DNA of 43,726 bases from an uncultured Oscillospiraceae bacterium (GCA_947625045.1 CANQMW010000024.1:1-43726), one strand, 5' to 3'; positions 29,619-38,149 are shown, counted from the stretch's first letter. The notes: generated by a model not told the origin, from the sequence alone. A program made the numbers and translations.

Positions 29619-31010
29619 CTATTCCTCAGTCGTCTTAAAAAACGCTTGGGCATTACTTGCTACCGCGTCGGCGGCCACCCGGGAGACGAGGTAATATTCC
29701 TCCCCGTTCACCGTGCACAGCCTGTGGACGCTGTCGTAGCCGCTGAACACCGCGGTCACCTCGGGGTACAGCGCATTGTCCTGCCGGAAAGTGATGCGGA
29801 ATAGTTCCTCCCGCCCCTCGGTGGGCCCCGTGCGGCTGTCCGCGGGCAGGGCCGCCGCCTGGTCCAGCCAGGAGCTCACCTTCTCCGGATCCAGGCTCCG
29901 GCCGCCCTCGGTATAGATGCTCTCCGGCTCCTCCCCCTCCTGGGCGGACATGGTCTTCGTCACATCATATGCCGCCTCCGGCAGGGTCAGGGTCACGCCG
30001 GTGAGGGCGTCCCAGTCAAGGGCCAGGGGGTTCAGCGGCCGCATAGCCTCCGTGTCCGGGTACAGGAACCCGTCCAGCACCGTGCCGGAGACCTTGTACA
30101 CCAGCGCGGAACCTTTAAGGCGCGCATACACGTCCCCGTCGTCATAGGCCCCGAACTGCACCGTCACGGCGGGGACATTTTCGCCGCAGTACAGTTCCGC
30201 CTCCGCCTGAGGCTTGTCCAGGCCGTAGTCCGCCTCGTCGGCCGCGTCCCAGCTGACGCACTCCGTGAGGGCCAGGTCCGTGAGGGCCCCGGCAAAAGTC
30301 TGTACCTTGGCGGTATCCAGGGGATAGAGTGCATTACCCTCCCCGTCACGGAAAAACCAGGGGAAGGCATTTGTGTACCATATGCTCTCCGGGTCGTCCT
30401 CCTTCGTCATAGAGTAGTCTCCCGCCTGGGAGCGGACGGCGAGAGCCGTCACATCCTCCGGCTTGATATCGATGCTCTCCAAAGCCAGCACGTCGTCCAG
30501 CCCCACCTGGAACCGGCCCGCCAGGGTGCCGTCCTCCAGATATACCTTATCCTCCCCCTCCAGGCGCACATACCACACGCCCGCGGGGTTGGAGTCGCCG
30601 ATATAATACGTCATGACCTTGTCCGCCGTGGCGGCCATGACGGCGAAGGCCGGGTCGGCCAGGCCGTACTGGTCAAAGTCCGTCACGTCCTCGATGACCC
30701 CCGCGGCGGAGGTGGTGGCCACCGCCTCCACAAGGGGCGCCACGGCGTCGCCGTCGATGGGGCAGGCTCCGTCCTCGGCGTTGACCCAGGCGTCCCCGTC
30801 TTTTTTCAGATTCACCGCGTCGCCGAAGTAGTTCCAGGACAGGGCGTTCACTTCCTCCGCCGGGCCCACCGCGAGGGACATGGGCTCTTCATGGGCGTGC
30901 TCGGCCAGGGCCGTCTCCCGGCGGCCGGACAGGGTCTGGGCCAGGACCCAGGCCCCTATGAGCACCGCCAGCGCCGCCAGCAGCACCGCCAGACGCGCAC
31001 CGCGCTTCAT
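29619..31010 (-). CDS. DUF4340-type membrane-anchored protein of the Gld-like exporter
   Basis: The 463-aa protein has one N-terminal membrane anchor (ARLAVLLAALAVLIGAWVLA) and a large extracytoplasmic region of repeated beta-rich units: SWNYFGDAVNLKKDGDAWVN, FDQYGLADPAFAVMA, and DEADYGLDKPQAEAELYCGE, each with the Y-G-L-(A/D)-x-P motif of DUF4340. DUF4340 genes regularly follow GldF/GldG-like ABC genes and probably form part of the same export or envelope complex. The ATG overlaps the stop of the GldG-like gene by one base, with AAGGAGGCGG upstream. It is the last of four genes. Confidence 0.82.
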   Translation of the reverse strand: MKRGARLAVLLAALAVLIGAWVLAQTLSGRRETALAEHAHEEPMSLAVGPAEEVNALSWNYFGDAVNLKKDGDAWVNAEDGACPIDGDAVAPLVEAVATTSAAGVIEDVTDFDQYGLADPAFAVMAATADKVMTYYIGDSNPAGVWYVRLEGEDKVYLEDGTLAGRFQVGLDDVLALESIDIKPEDVTALAVRSQAGDYSMTKEDDPESIWYTNAFPWFFRDGEGNALYPLDTAKVQTFAGALTDLALTECVSWDAADEADYGLDKPQAEAELYCGENVPAVTVQFGAYDDGDVYARLKGSALVYKVSGTVLDGFLYPDTEAMRPLNPLALDWDALTGVTLTLPEAAYDVTKTMSAQEGEEPESIYTEGGRSLDPEKVSSWLDQAAALPADSRTGPTEGREELFRITFRQDNALYPEVTAVFSGYDSVHRLCTVNGEEYYLVSRVAADAVASNAQAFFKTTEE

Positions 31011-32461
31011 CAGCGCCGCCTCCTTCGTATGAATATGACCAGCCCCGCCGCCAGGAAGGCCACGGGCACCGCGATGGTCAGGACCACCTTCACGGCCCCC
31101 GCCGCGCTGCCGTCAAAGGTCAGGTAGTCGGCGGTGAGCTGCTTGGGGTGGATGGAGATGCTGTCCTCCAGCCGGCACAGCCAGTCGGCCGCGTTCAGGA
31201 AGAGGTCCCGGTTGGCCCCGGAGACCATGTCGCTGAAGTCCGATTCCATGAACCGGGTAGAGCCGAAGACCACCAGCCTTGCTCCCGTGCGGCTGTTCTC
31301 CGCCGCCGCCGCCAGCACGAAGGGCCCCTCCGGGTCGCCGGCCACCTTGTCGTAGCTGGACAGCCCCTCCACGCTCAGCTTCACGAAGCTGCCCGCGGAG
31401 CTTTCAAGCAGCGGCGTCACCGTCAGCTCCGGGTCCGGGAGCGGGTCCGATACCGTCATGGCCTGGCTGTCGGGCATGACGATGGAATAGCTCTCCGCTC
31501 CGGTCAGCGGCGCGGTGATCTCGTGGTCCCGGATGGCGGGCAGCACCAGGTCCGTATAGCCGTAGCTATAGTACCGGCTGTCCCCCTCCATCACATAGCC
31601 GCCCACCAAGTCCAGGCCGAAGCTATGGATAAGGGCGGTGAAGTTGGGCATATCCTCCGCCGTATAGGCAGTGGTGACGAGAAGCTGTCCGCCCTCTTCG
31701 GCGTATTCCGTTATGAGCGCCGCCTCCCTGTCGGTCAGGTCCCGCACCGGGCCAAAGATGGCCAGCAGCCCGCAGTCCGCGGGCACCGCCTTCTCGGTCA
31801 GCAGGTCCAGCTCCTTCGTCTCGATATTGTTGAGGGCCACGGCGTCCAGCACGCTGTCGGACACCCCCGTCTCCCCGTGGCCGGTGAGGTAATACATTAC
31901 CGGCAGGGCCTCGCTGGTCACATAGCCCACGGCGGAGGTGATCTTCCCTTCCCCGGCGAACACGTCCAGATACTCCGTTTCCATATAGGTCATGTAATAG
32001 GCGTAGGTATCGTAGTCCGAGTAGGTCCACATATCCCCGTAGGGGATGAACATGCTCCTTTCGCCACATACAACCAGCACGCTGTTGGAGGTGACTTCTT
32101 CGTCGGTATACTCCCCGGCGAAGCCGGGATAGCGCACCGGGTCCACCTTCGTCACCGATACCCGGTCAAATTCCGCGTACTTTTGCAGCACCTGCTCCAT
32201 GGTTGGGTTCTCATACCCCTCCTGGACCATCCAGTAGATGTCCACGTCCTTGTCCAGGGCCGCCAATATCTGCTCCGTGCCCTCTGTGAGGGAGTAAAGG
32301 CCGTTGTCGGTCATGTCCAGTTGGGTGGCGGAGGCAGGCAGGGCGTTCACCGCCAGATTCACCACCACCGCCATGGCGATGACGATGGCCGCGGCGAAGA
32401 GGCTGTAGGCCCCCGCCCGCCAGGCCCGGGTGCGGAAAGCCGCTCTGAGCTTCGCTCTCAT
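31010..32461 (-). CDS. GldG-like ABC transporter auxiliary protein
   Basis: The 483-aa protein has an N-terminal membrane span (GAYSLFAAAIVIAMAVVVNLAVNALP), a large extracytoplasmic domain and a C-terminal span (VVLTIAVPVAFLAAGLVIFI) with a basic tail. The start of the domain (LDMTDNGLYSLTEGTEQILAAL) and later VDIYWMVQEGYENPTMEQVL and LLVTTAYTAEDMPN fit the GldG/ABC_transp_aux family. In Bacteroidota GldAFG supports gliding; in Firmicutes such sets act in unknown export. The ATG at 32461, overlapping the permease stop and preceded by AGGAGG, is chosen over a GTG three codons earlier. Confidence 0.85.
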   Translation of the reverse strand: MRAKLRAAFRTRAWRAGAYSLFAAAIVIAMAVVVNLAVNALPASATQLDMTDNGLYSLTEGTEQILAALDKDVDIYWMVQEGYENPTMEQVLQKYAEFDRVSVTKVDPVRYPGFAGEYTDEEVTSNSVLVVCGERSMFIPYGDMWTYSDYDTYAYYMTYMETEYLDVFAGEGKITSAVGYVTSEALPVMYYLTGHGETGVSDSVLDAVALNNIETKELDLLTEKAVPADCGLLAIFGPVRDLTDREAALITEYAEEGGQLLVTTAYTAEDMPNFTALIHSFGLDLVGGYVMEGDSRYYSYGYTDLVLPAIRDHEITAPLTGAESYSIVMPDSQAMTVSDPLPDPELTVTPLLESSAGSFVKLSVEGLSSYDKVAGDPEGPFVLAAAAENSRTGARLVVFGSTRFMESDFSDMVSGANRDLFLNAADWLCRLEDSISIHPKQLTADYLTFDGSAAGAVKVVLTIAVPVAFLAAGLVIFIRRRRR

Positions 32462-33330
32462 GAGGCCCACCTCCTGCGCTCCATGACCTGCACGGTCAGG
32501 AAGAGGAACACCCCGGTCACGGAGAGAAAATACACGATGGCCCGCAGGTCGAATATATCATAGGTGAAGTTGTCGAATCTGTCGAAAACGGCAAGCTGCT
32601 CCACTACCTGGCCGAAAAGGCCGGAAAACCCGTCCGGCCAAAGGGCGTAGCAGGCCCCCAGGCCCCCTTCCAGAACCAGGGAGAGGACCAGGGCGAACAT
32701 CCCATTTTTCGTCACCCGCCAGAACAAAAGGCCCACGATGAGCACGATCACCGTAAAGGCGATGAGGGACACCAGCCCTGACGAGGAGATGAACCTTGCC
32801 AGGGGGGCGAGAAAGTGCAGCACCAGCATCACAAGAAAGCAGGCCCCCGCCGCCAGGCCCACGTTCTCCATGAGGCTGGATATAAATAACCCAATGGCCG
32901 TCAGGGCCATACCCAAAAAGAAGTAGCCGATGAGGGCGCCGTATGCGCTCCTGAGGGCCACATGCCCCGCCGTTGCCGCGGCGTTCAGCGCCAGAGGATA
33001 GAGGGCCATCACCGCGAGAGGCATGGCCATCACCGTGACCAGCGCCAGGTACTTGCCCAGCACGATCTTCGTCATGCCCAGCGGCAGGCTGTATAAAAGC
33101 TGGTCCGTCTTCTGGTGCCGCTCCTCGGCGACGGAGCGCATGGTGAGAAGGGGTATGGTGATGAGGGCGATCCACTTCATGCTGTAGAGGACGCTTGTAA
33201 AGTCCGGGGACCCCTCCAGATTGAAGGCCATCACGTATATGCCCGCGAACAGGAGCATGATGGCCCCGTATACGTAGCCGGTCAGGCCGTTCAGCTGGCT
33301 GTCCAGCTCCCGCTCATAGACCGCGGTCAT
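32458..33330 (-). CDS. ABC-2 type permease (GldF-like)
   Basis: The 290-aa protein has six hydrophobic segments, with the typical ABC-2 pattern: YVYGAIMLLFAGIYVMAF, the MRSVAEERHQKTDQLLYSLPLGMTKIVLGKYLALV loop that couples to the ATPase, and later spans. It would form the membrane channel driven by the ATPase encoded just upstream, whose stop overlaps its start by four bases. Size and neighbours are those of GldF. Confidence 0.87.
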   Translation of the reverse strand: MTAVYERELDSQLNGLTGYVYGAIMLLFAGIYVMAFNLEGSPDFTSVLYSMKWIALITIPLLTMRSVAEERHQKTDQLLYSLPLGMTKIVLGKYLALVTVMAMPLAVMALYPLALNAAATAGHVALRSAYGALIGYFFLGMALTAIGLFISSLMENVGLAAGACFLVMLVLHFLAPLARFISSSGLVSLIAFTVIVLIVGLLFWRVTKNGMFALVLSLVLEGGLGACYALWPDGFSGLFGQVVEQLAVFDRFDNFTYDIFDLRAIVYFLSVTGVFLFLTVQVMERRRWAS

Positions 33331-34310
33331 GCCTTATCCCCCTTTCCACCCCGCTTCCGGGGTTTCTCTTCTGCCGGTTCATCCTGTGCCAGGGCCAGGA
33401 ACACGTCCTCCAGACTGGTCTGCTCCCGCTCCAGCCGCAGCACCGGGATGCGCCGGTCGCTCAGCGCGAAGCTCAGCTTTTCGTCCATGTCCGCCCCGGT
33501 GTCCGCGGTCTCCACCACGGCCTCCGTCCGGCCATCGGCCCCGGCCTCTGCCGTGACCGCGGTCACCCCGGGCAGGTATTCCAGCGCCTGGCGCACCTCC
33601 GTGGGGGCAGCCTTGGCGGTTATCTTAAATATCACCTGGCCGGAGAGCTGCCGCTCCAGCTCCTCCGGGGTGCCGCTGGCCACCAGACGCCCCCGGTGGA
33701 TCATCAGCACCCTGTCGCACACCGCCTGCACCTCGCTGAGGATATGGCTGGAGAGGATGACGGTGTGGTCCTTGCCCAGCTTGCGGATGAGCGCGCGTAT
33801 CTCCACGATCTGCAGGGGGTCCAGCCCCACGGTGGGCTCGTCCAGGATGACCACGGCCGGGTCCCCCAGGATAGCCTGGGCCACCCCCACCCGCTGGCGG
33901 AAGCCCTTGGACAGGTTTCGGATGAGCCGGTCGGCCACCTCCGTGACCCCGGTGACGGCCATGGCCCGGTCCAGCTGCTCATCCAACTCCCGGGTAGGCA
34001 CGCCCTTGGCCCGGGCCACGAAGGAGAGATATTCCCGGGGCGTCATGCCCATGTAGAGCGGCGGCTGCTCCGGCAGGTAGCCCACCTGCCGCCGGGCGGC
34101 GATGGGCTCGTCGAATATGTCATGGCCGCCGATGGTGACCGTGCCCTCCGTGGCGGCCAGGCACCCGGCCAGGATGTTCATGGTGGTGCTCTTGCCCGCC
34201 CCGTTGGGGCCCAAAAAACCGTAAACCGCGCCTTTTTCCACGGTGAAGGTCAGGTCCTCCACCGCCGTATGGGTGCCGTATCGCTTTGTCAGGTGGCTCA
34301 CTTCGATCAT
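33327..34310 (-). CDS. ABC transporter ATP-binding protein (GldA-like)
   Basis: The 327-aa protein has Walker A GPNGAGKST, a signature reading LSKGFRQRVGVAQAI, Walker B VVILDEPTVGLDP and the switch-like SSHILSEVQAVCDRV, all in the first 230 residues. A C-terminal extension of about 90 residues ends in a basic stretch (EEKPRKRGGKGDKA), as in many ABC-2 exporter ATPases. It powers the GldF-like permease encoded next. A TAGAAT hexamer about 50 bases upstream could be the -10 of the operon, without a good -35. AAAGGAGGCGGCG precedes the ATG. Confidence 0.9.
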   Translation of the reverse strand: MIEVSHLTKRYGTHTAVEDLTFTVEKGAVYGFLGPNGAGKSTTMNILAGCLAATEGTVTIGGHDIFDEPIAARRQVGYLPEQPPLYMGMTPREYLSFVARAKGVPTRELDEQLDRAMAVTGVTEVADRLIRNLSKGFRQRVGVAQAILGDPAVVILDEPTVGLDPLQIVEIRALIRKLGKDHTVILSSHILSEVQAVCDRVLMIHRGRLVASGTPEELERQLSGQVIFKITAKAAPTEVRQALEYLPGVTAVTAEAGADGRTEAVVETADTGADMDEKLSFALSDRRIPVLRLEREQTSLEDVFLALAQDEPAEEKPRKRGGKGDKA

Positions 34311-34385
34311 ATCGCCGCCTCCTTTTGTTCCCGCCGGCTATTCTACCGCGTTCCGGCTTGCCGTTTGTGACAGAATGATGAAATT

Positions 34386-35591
34386 TTATGGATTTTTTCC
34401 CGCCCGGAACTGGGTAGGGGTGCAGCCCTGGGTGCGCTTGAAGAGGGTGCTGAAATACCGGGCGTCGGAAAAGCCCGACCGCCAGGCCGTCTGCTCCACG
34501 GTGAGGCCCCCGTCCCGGAGAAGGGTCTTGGCAAGCTCCATCCGCCGGGCGGTGACGTATTCTGTGAAGGTCACGCCCAGCTTTTTGCGGAACAGCGCCG
34601 ACAGGTGCCCCGGCGTCACCCCGGCCTGGGCCGCCGCCCCAGCCAGGGACAGGTCCCTGTCCGCCCGATGCTCCCGCACATAGGCCGCCGCCCTGCCCAG
34701 CGCACCCTCGTATACGGCGCCCTTGGCCTCGTCCCGCAGGGCCATGGCCGCAGCGAGCACGCCCTCCATATATCTGGCCAGACCTTGGGGGTCCTCCTCC
34801 CAGGGGGGCAGGCGCCGGTGGAGCGCCTCCCGTGAAAGGTCCATGTCCAGCACGGCCCTCGCCGCGGCGGACCGGGCACAGAGCATGAGGTAGTGCCGGT
34901 AGGGCTCAAAGCCCAGGGCCGCCTCCCGCCGGGCCAGGAACTGCTCCACAAAATGGCGCACCTGCTCCCGGCGGCCGGTCCTCAGGAAGGCCTCCAGCCG
35001 CCCGCTCTCGTCCCCCGCCGGGTCCAGAAGCCCCAGCGCCCCGTCGTCCGCCGGGGGGGCATGGGTCTCTGCCCCGGGCCGGAACACATGCTCGTCTGGC
35101 CGCAAGCACCCCAGGCCCCACAGGCCCTCCGCCTGCCGCCAGCATGCGGGCAGCTCCTCCAGCGAGCCCACCGGGCCGCTGACGGCCATATGCCACCCCG
35201 CCGGGCCGCCGGAGGCGTATCCGTTCTGCACCGTATCCACGCACCGGCGGATGAGGTCCGGCATCTGGTCCGCGGCGCCCAGGATGAGCACCACGCACCG
35301 GTCCGTCCCCCAGGGGATGGGGATATATTCGGAATATTTATAAAAGTACGCCAGAAGGCGGCTCCGCGTCTCCGCCGCCGGGTCGGTGAGATACCCCGCC
35401 GCCTCCCGGGGCGCGGGGGGCAGGGTGAACACCGCAATGGCGTAGCGCTCCGCCGTCAGGTCCAGGTCCAGCCGCCGGGCGGCGGACATGGCCTCCTCCC
35501 CTGTGAGCATCCCCCCGGTCAGGTCCTCGAAAAACGCCCGCCGCACATAGGGCGCCAGCTCCGGCTCCCGCAGAAGGTCCTCTCTCGTCAT
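34386..35591 (-). CDS. AraC-family transcriptional regulator
   Basis: The 401-aa protein ends in an AraC/XylS DNA-binding domain of two helix-turn-helix motifs (AGAAAQAGVTPGHLSALFRKKLGVTFTEYVTARRMELAKTLL, then VEQTAWRSGFSDARYFSTLFKRTQGCTPTQFR). The first 290 residues form a domain without an obvious receiver or cupin fold; its start (LDLDLTAERYAIAVF ... RCVVLILG) resembles the middle domain of YesN-type regulators, but the phospho-acceptor domain is missing. It starts 13 bases after the stop of the AraR-like repressor, so the two are co-transcribed, and it probably activates sugar genes nearby. The effector is unknown. Confidence 0.85.
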   Translation of the reverse strand: MTREDLLREPELAPYVRRAFFEDLTGGMLTGEEAMSAARRLDLDLTAERYAIAVFTLPPAPREAAGYLTDPAAETRSRLLAYFYKYSEYIPIPWGTDRCVVLILGAADQMPDLIRRCVDTVQNGYASGGPAGWHMAVSGPVGSLEELPACWRQAEGLWGLGCLRPDEHVFRPGAETHAPPADDGALGLLDPAGDESGRLEAFLRTGRREQVRHFVEQFLARREAALGFEPYRHYLMLCARSAAARAVLDMDLSREALHRRLPPWEEDPQGLARYMEGVLAAAMALRDEAKGAVYEGALGRAAAYVREHRADRDLSLAGAAAQAGVTPGHLSALFRKKLGVTFTEYVTARRMELAKTLLRDGGLTVEQTAWRSGFSDARYFSTLFKRTQGCTPTQFRAGKNP

Positions 35592-35604
35592 GGGCTTATC
35601 CCCC

Positions 35605-36672
35605 TCACCGGCTGCTGCCCCGCTCCACCAGCTCCCAGTCCAAAGACCGGCTGGTGCCGGGCTGGCCCTGGAGGATGTGCAGCAGCTCCTCCGCCGCCAC
35701 CTGGCCCATGCGGCTGTGGCGGTGCCAGAGGGAGGTGATGTGCACGGGGCCGATCTGGCTGTAGTAGCTGTTGTCGAAGCTGACCACCGCCACGTCCTCC
35801 GGCACCCGCTTTCCCATGGCCAGCAGCTCCCGGATGAGGTGGAAGGCCACCTCGTCGTTATAGCATATCACCGCCGTTACGTCCTCCAGCCGCTCGGTGA
35901 GGAACCGGCGCAGGAGCATGCCCCGCTGCTCCACCATCTCCTGCCGGTCCTGGGTATCGTACCAGCAGAACCGCCGGTCGGAAAGGGGCAGGCCCTGGTC
36001 CCGGATGGCGGACACGCTGCCGTGGTAGCGCTGGGGCCCCTGGACGTCGTCGGACTTGAAGATGCCGCCGATGCGCCGGTGGCCTTTGTCTATAAGGTAT
36101 TGGGCCAGCTTGTAGCCGCCGCCGTAGTTGTCGTCGGACACGCAGGGGATGCCAGGCAGCTCCGCGTAGGCCCCGTGGAGGAATACCATGGGCACCCCCG
36201 TCTGCCGCAGCCGGCGGTAGAGGTCGGAGTTGGGGTTGGGCAGGGCCGTCTTGGACCCCTCCACCAGTATGCCCCCCACGGGCCGCTCCAAAAGCCCCTG
36301 CAGTATCTCCCGCTCCCGGCTGACCTGGTTCTCCGTGGCGAACACCAGCGTGGAATAGCCCTGGCCGGTGAAGACGCTCTGGGCGTCATGGAGGACGGTG
36401 GGAAAGATGTAGTCGTCCAGGAAGGAGGACACCACCGCCACCTGCCGGGACCCGCCGCCCATATTGCCGGTGGTATAGGTGCCGCTGCCCTGGCGGGACT
36501 GGACCACGCCCTCCTCCGCCAGCACCTGCAGGGCCTTTCGCACCGTCTGGCGGCTGACGCCGAAGCGCGCCGTCAGCTCCGTCTCCGTGGGCAGCCGCCG
36601 GCCCGCCTTCCAGTCCTGCAGGCGCATCTCCTCCCGCAGCTGGTCGACCAGCATCCTGTATTTCAGCGCCAT
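35605..36672 (-). CDS. araR: AraR-like GntR/LacI arabinose repressor
   Basis: The 355-aa protein has an N-terminal GntR winged helix (LVDQLREEMRLQDWKAGRRLPTETEL, FGVSRQTVRKALQVLAEEGVVQSRQGSGTY) and a C-terminal LacI-like sugar-binding domain (VAVVSSFLDDYIFPTVLHDAQ, GGILVEGSKTALPNPN, DKGHRRIGGIFKSDDVQGPQR, VVSFDNSYYSQIGPVHIT). This matches AraR of Bacillus, which represses arabinose genes until L-arabinose binds. The start at 36672 follows GGGGAGGATGGGG; longer readings cross a hairpin and lack a site. It diverges from an operon containing an arabinose transporter and isomerase, with AraR-like dyads between, so the role is well supported by context. Confidence 0.87.
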   Translation of the reverse strand: MALKYRMLVDQLREEMRLQDWKAGRRLPTETELTARFGVSRQTVRKALQVLAEEGVVQSRQGSGTYTTGNMGGGSRQVAVVSSFLDDYIFPTVLHDAQSVFTGQGYSTLVFATENQVSREREILQGLLERPVGGILVEGSKTALPNPNSDLYRRLRQTGVPMVFLHGAYAELPGIPCVSDDNYGGGYKLAQYLIDKGHRRIGGIFKSDDVQGPQRYHGSVSAIRDQGLPLSDRRFCWYDTQDRQEMVEQRGMLLRRFLTERLEDVTAVICYNDEVAFHLIRELLAMGKRVPEDVAVVSFDNSYYSQIGPVHITSLWHRHSRMGQVAAEELLHILQGQPGTSRSLDWELVERGSSR

Positions 36673-36694
36673 ATGAGCCCCATCCTCCCCCTGT

Positions 36695-36755
36695 TTTTGG
36701 CATTTCGCCCTGTTCACAGGCCCCGCAGGGGGCCGAACATGGCAAAATGCCAAAA
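36695..36755 (-). other. Long hairpin in the leader of the araR-like gene
   Basis: TTTTGGCATTTCGCC (36695-36709) pairs with GGCAAAATGCCAAAA (36741-36755) at 14 of 15 positions; inside, TGTTC/GAACA (36711-36715, 36735-36739) and GGCCCC/GGGGCC (36719-36724, 36729-36734) extend it to about 25 base pairs. It lies in the 5' untranslated region between the repressor promoter and its ribosome site. No T run follows, so it is not a simple terminator. Each outer arm is itself a small dyad (TGGCA-N3-TGCCA), so it may instead be a pair of operators. Confidence 0.6.
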
Positions 36756-36801
36756 GGCTTTTCCATTTTTTTACATTTCTCTGCCTGAAAATCGCACACA
36801 T

Positions 36802-36829
36802 ATTTTACCACAAAATCGTAAAATTGCAA
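36802..36829 (-). promoter_or_regulatory. Promoter of the araR-like gene
   Basis: On the minus strand TTGCAA (36829-36824), 16 bases, TAAAAT (36807-36802), giving a leader of about 120 bases. Confidence 0.6.
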
Positions 36830-36866
36830 ACATAATCCAAATGCAACCAGCCTACATTTCACAAAC

Positions 36867-36884
36867 TTGTATTTAAAAATACAA
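36867..36884. promoter_or_regulatory. AraR-like operator dyad 1
   Basis: TTGTATTT and AAATACAA face each other around two bases. The half-site resembles the (A)TTTGTA-type half-site of GntR/LacI arabinose repressors. It lies between the two divergent promoters. Confidence 0.55.
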
Positions 36885-36893
36885 ATTACAGGC

Positions 36894-36922
36894 AAATTTG
36901 TATTATTAATTGGTACGAATTT
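36894..36922. promoter_or_regulatory. AraR-like operator dyad 2
   Basis: AAATTTGTA (36894-36902) and TACGAATTT (36914-36922) are inverted with one mismatch and an 11-base gap. It ends 22 bases before the -35 of the arabinose operon. Confidence 0.5.
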
Positions 36923-36944
36923 GGCGGAACCGACAAAAAACGGA

Positions 36945-36973
36945 TTGACTTCCAATTGTTTTTTTGGTTTAAT
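36945..36973 (+). promoter_or_regulatory. Promoter of the arabinose transport and use operon
   Basis: TTGACT (36945-36950), 17 bases, TTTAAT (36968-36973), giving a leader of about 48 bases with AGGAAGGAGAT before the ATG at 37028. Confidence 0.75.
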
Positions 36974-37027
36974 ACATATATCAAAGCTCGGCATTTCCGA
37001 GTCAAATTTAGGAAGGAGATACCCCCC

Positions 37028-38038
37028 ATGAAGAAGATCCTCGCTATTGCTCTGGCGCTGGCCATGGTCCTGAGCCTGGGCGCCATCGCTTTCGCCGCTG
37101 AGGAGCCCATCTATGTCGGTTTCGCTCAGGTCGGCCACGAGTCCGACTGGCGCACCGCCTCCACCCAGTCCGCCCAGGACGTGTTCTCCGCTGAGAACGG
37201 CTACGAGCTGTCCTTCGTGGACGCCGACAACGACTCCGCCGTCCAGCTGGACGCCATCCGCAACTTCATCCAGCAGGGCATGGACTACATCATCGTTGAC
37301 CCCATCGTCGAGACCGGCTGGGACGCTGTCCTGACTGAGTGCGAGGACGCGGGCATCCCCGTCATCGTCATCGACCGTACCATCACCGACTCCGACAAGT
37401 TCGACGCCTGGGTCGGCTCCGACTTCATGGTCGAGGGTCTTGCCTGCGGCGAGTGGCTGAAGGCCTACGCCGAGGCGAAGGGCATCGAGGAGATCAACGC
37501 TCTCGTGATCGAGGGCAGCACCGGCGCCGGCGCCACCATCGGCCGTACCGATGGCTTCAAGGAGATCGCCGACCGCGAGGGCTGGACCATCCTCGACTCC
37601 CAGTGCGGCGACTTCACCGAGGCCGGCGGCCAGGAAGTCATGGAGTCCTACTGCCAGAGCTATGCCGGCCAGTTCAATGTCGTTATCTGCCAGAACGATA
37701 ACGAGGCTGCCGGCGCCATGACCGCTATGGACCAGGCCGGTATCACCTACGGCGTGGGCGGCGACGTCATCCTGGTGAGCTTCGACGCCAACCGCTGGGC
37801 TCTGCAGAACGTCCTGGACGGCAAGTGGAACGCCGACTTCGAGTGCAACCCCATGGCTGCCCCCACTGTCGACGAGATCATCAAGGCCATGGAGGCCGGT
37901 GAGGACTATGAGGCTGAGGTCTATGTCCCCGAGTCCTGGTTCGTGGCTGAGGATGACGTGACCTCCATCGAGGTCAACGGCGAGGAGCAGGAAGTCGTCG
38001 TTCTGACCCAGGAGATCGTGGACGCCCGTCCTTACTAA
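37028..38038 (+). CDS. YtfQ-like sugar ABC transporter substrate-binding protein
   Basis: The 336-aa protein starts with a signal peptide (MKKILAIALALAMVLSLGAI, cleavage after AFA). The mature start IYVGFAQVGHESDWRTASTQ closely resembles the VGFSQVGSESGWR start of E. coli YtfQ, the furanose-sugar binding protein. Further YtfQ-like parts are DYIIVDPIVETGWDAVLTEC, IPVIVIDRTI, and TEAGGQEVMESYCQSY. In this arabinose operon it most likely binds arabinose, possibly its furanose form. There is no lipobox cysteine. Codon choice (many GCT, GTC) suggests high expression. A hairpin follows the gene before the ATPase gene. Confidence 0.88.
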   Translation: MKKILAIALALAMVLSLGAIAFAAEEPIYVGFAQVGHESDWRTASTQSAQDVFSAENGYELSFVDADNDSAVQLDAIRNFIQQGMDYIIVDPIVETGWDAVLTECEDAGIPVIVIDRTITDSDKFDAWVGSDFMVEGLACGEWLKAYAEAKGIEEINALVIEGSTGAGATIGRTDGFKEIADREGWTILDSQCGDFTEAGGQEVMESYCQSYAGQFNVVICQNDNEAAGAMTAMDQAGITYGVGGDVILVSFDANRWALQNVLDGKWNADFECNPMAAPTVDEIIKAMEAGEDYEAEVYVPESWFVAEDDVTSIEVNGEEQEVVVLTQEIVDARPY

Positions 38039-38086
38039 TAGAAATATCAGCAGCTGCGAACGCTTGACTTGAATTAGTCCCTACGG

Positions 38087-38116
38087 GAGGGCCCCGGGTT
38101 TCCCGGGGCCCTCTTT
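38087..38116 (+). terminator. Intra-operon hairpin after the sugar-binding protein gene
   Basis: GAGGGCCCCGGG (38087-38098) pairs perfectly with CCCGGGGCCCTC (38102-38113), loop TTT, followed by TTTG. A partial terminator that lowers transporter gene expression relative to the binding protein. Confidence 0.8.
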
Positions 38117-38149
38117 GTCATATATATCCTGAATGAGAGGTGAGACATT

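Noticed and set aside
37022-37027. Six-C run just before the start of the sugar-binding protein gene considered as a phase-variable tract
   Set aside because: It is short, a normal AAGGAG site lies before it, and the gene is a metabolic one.
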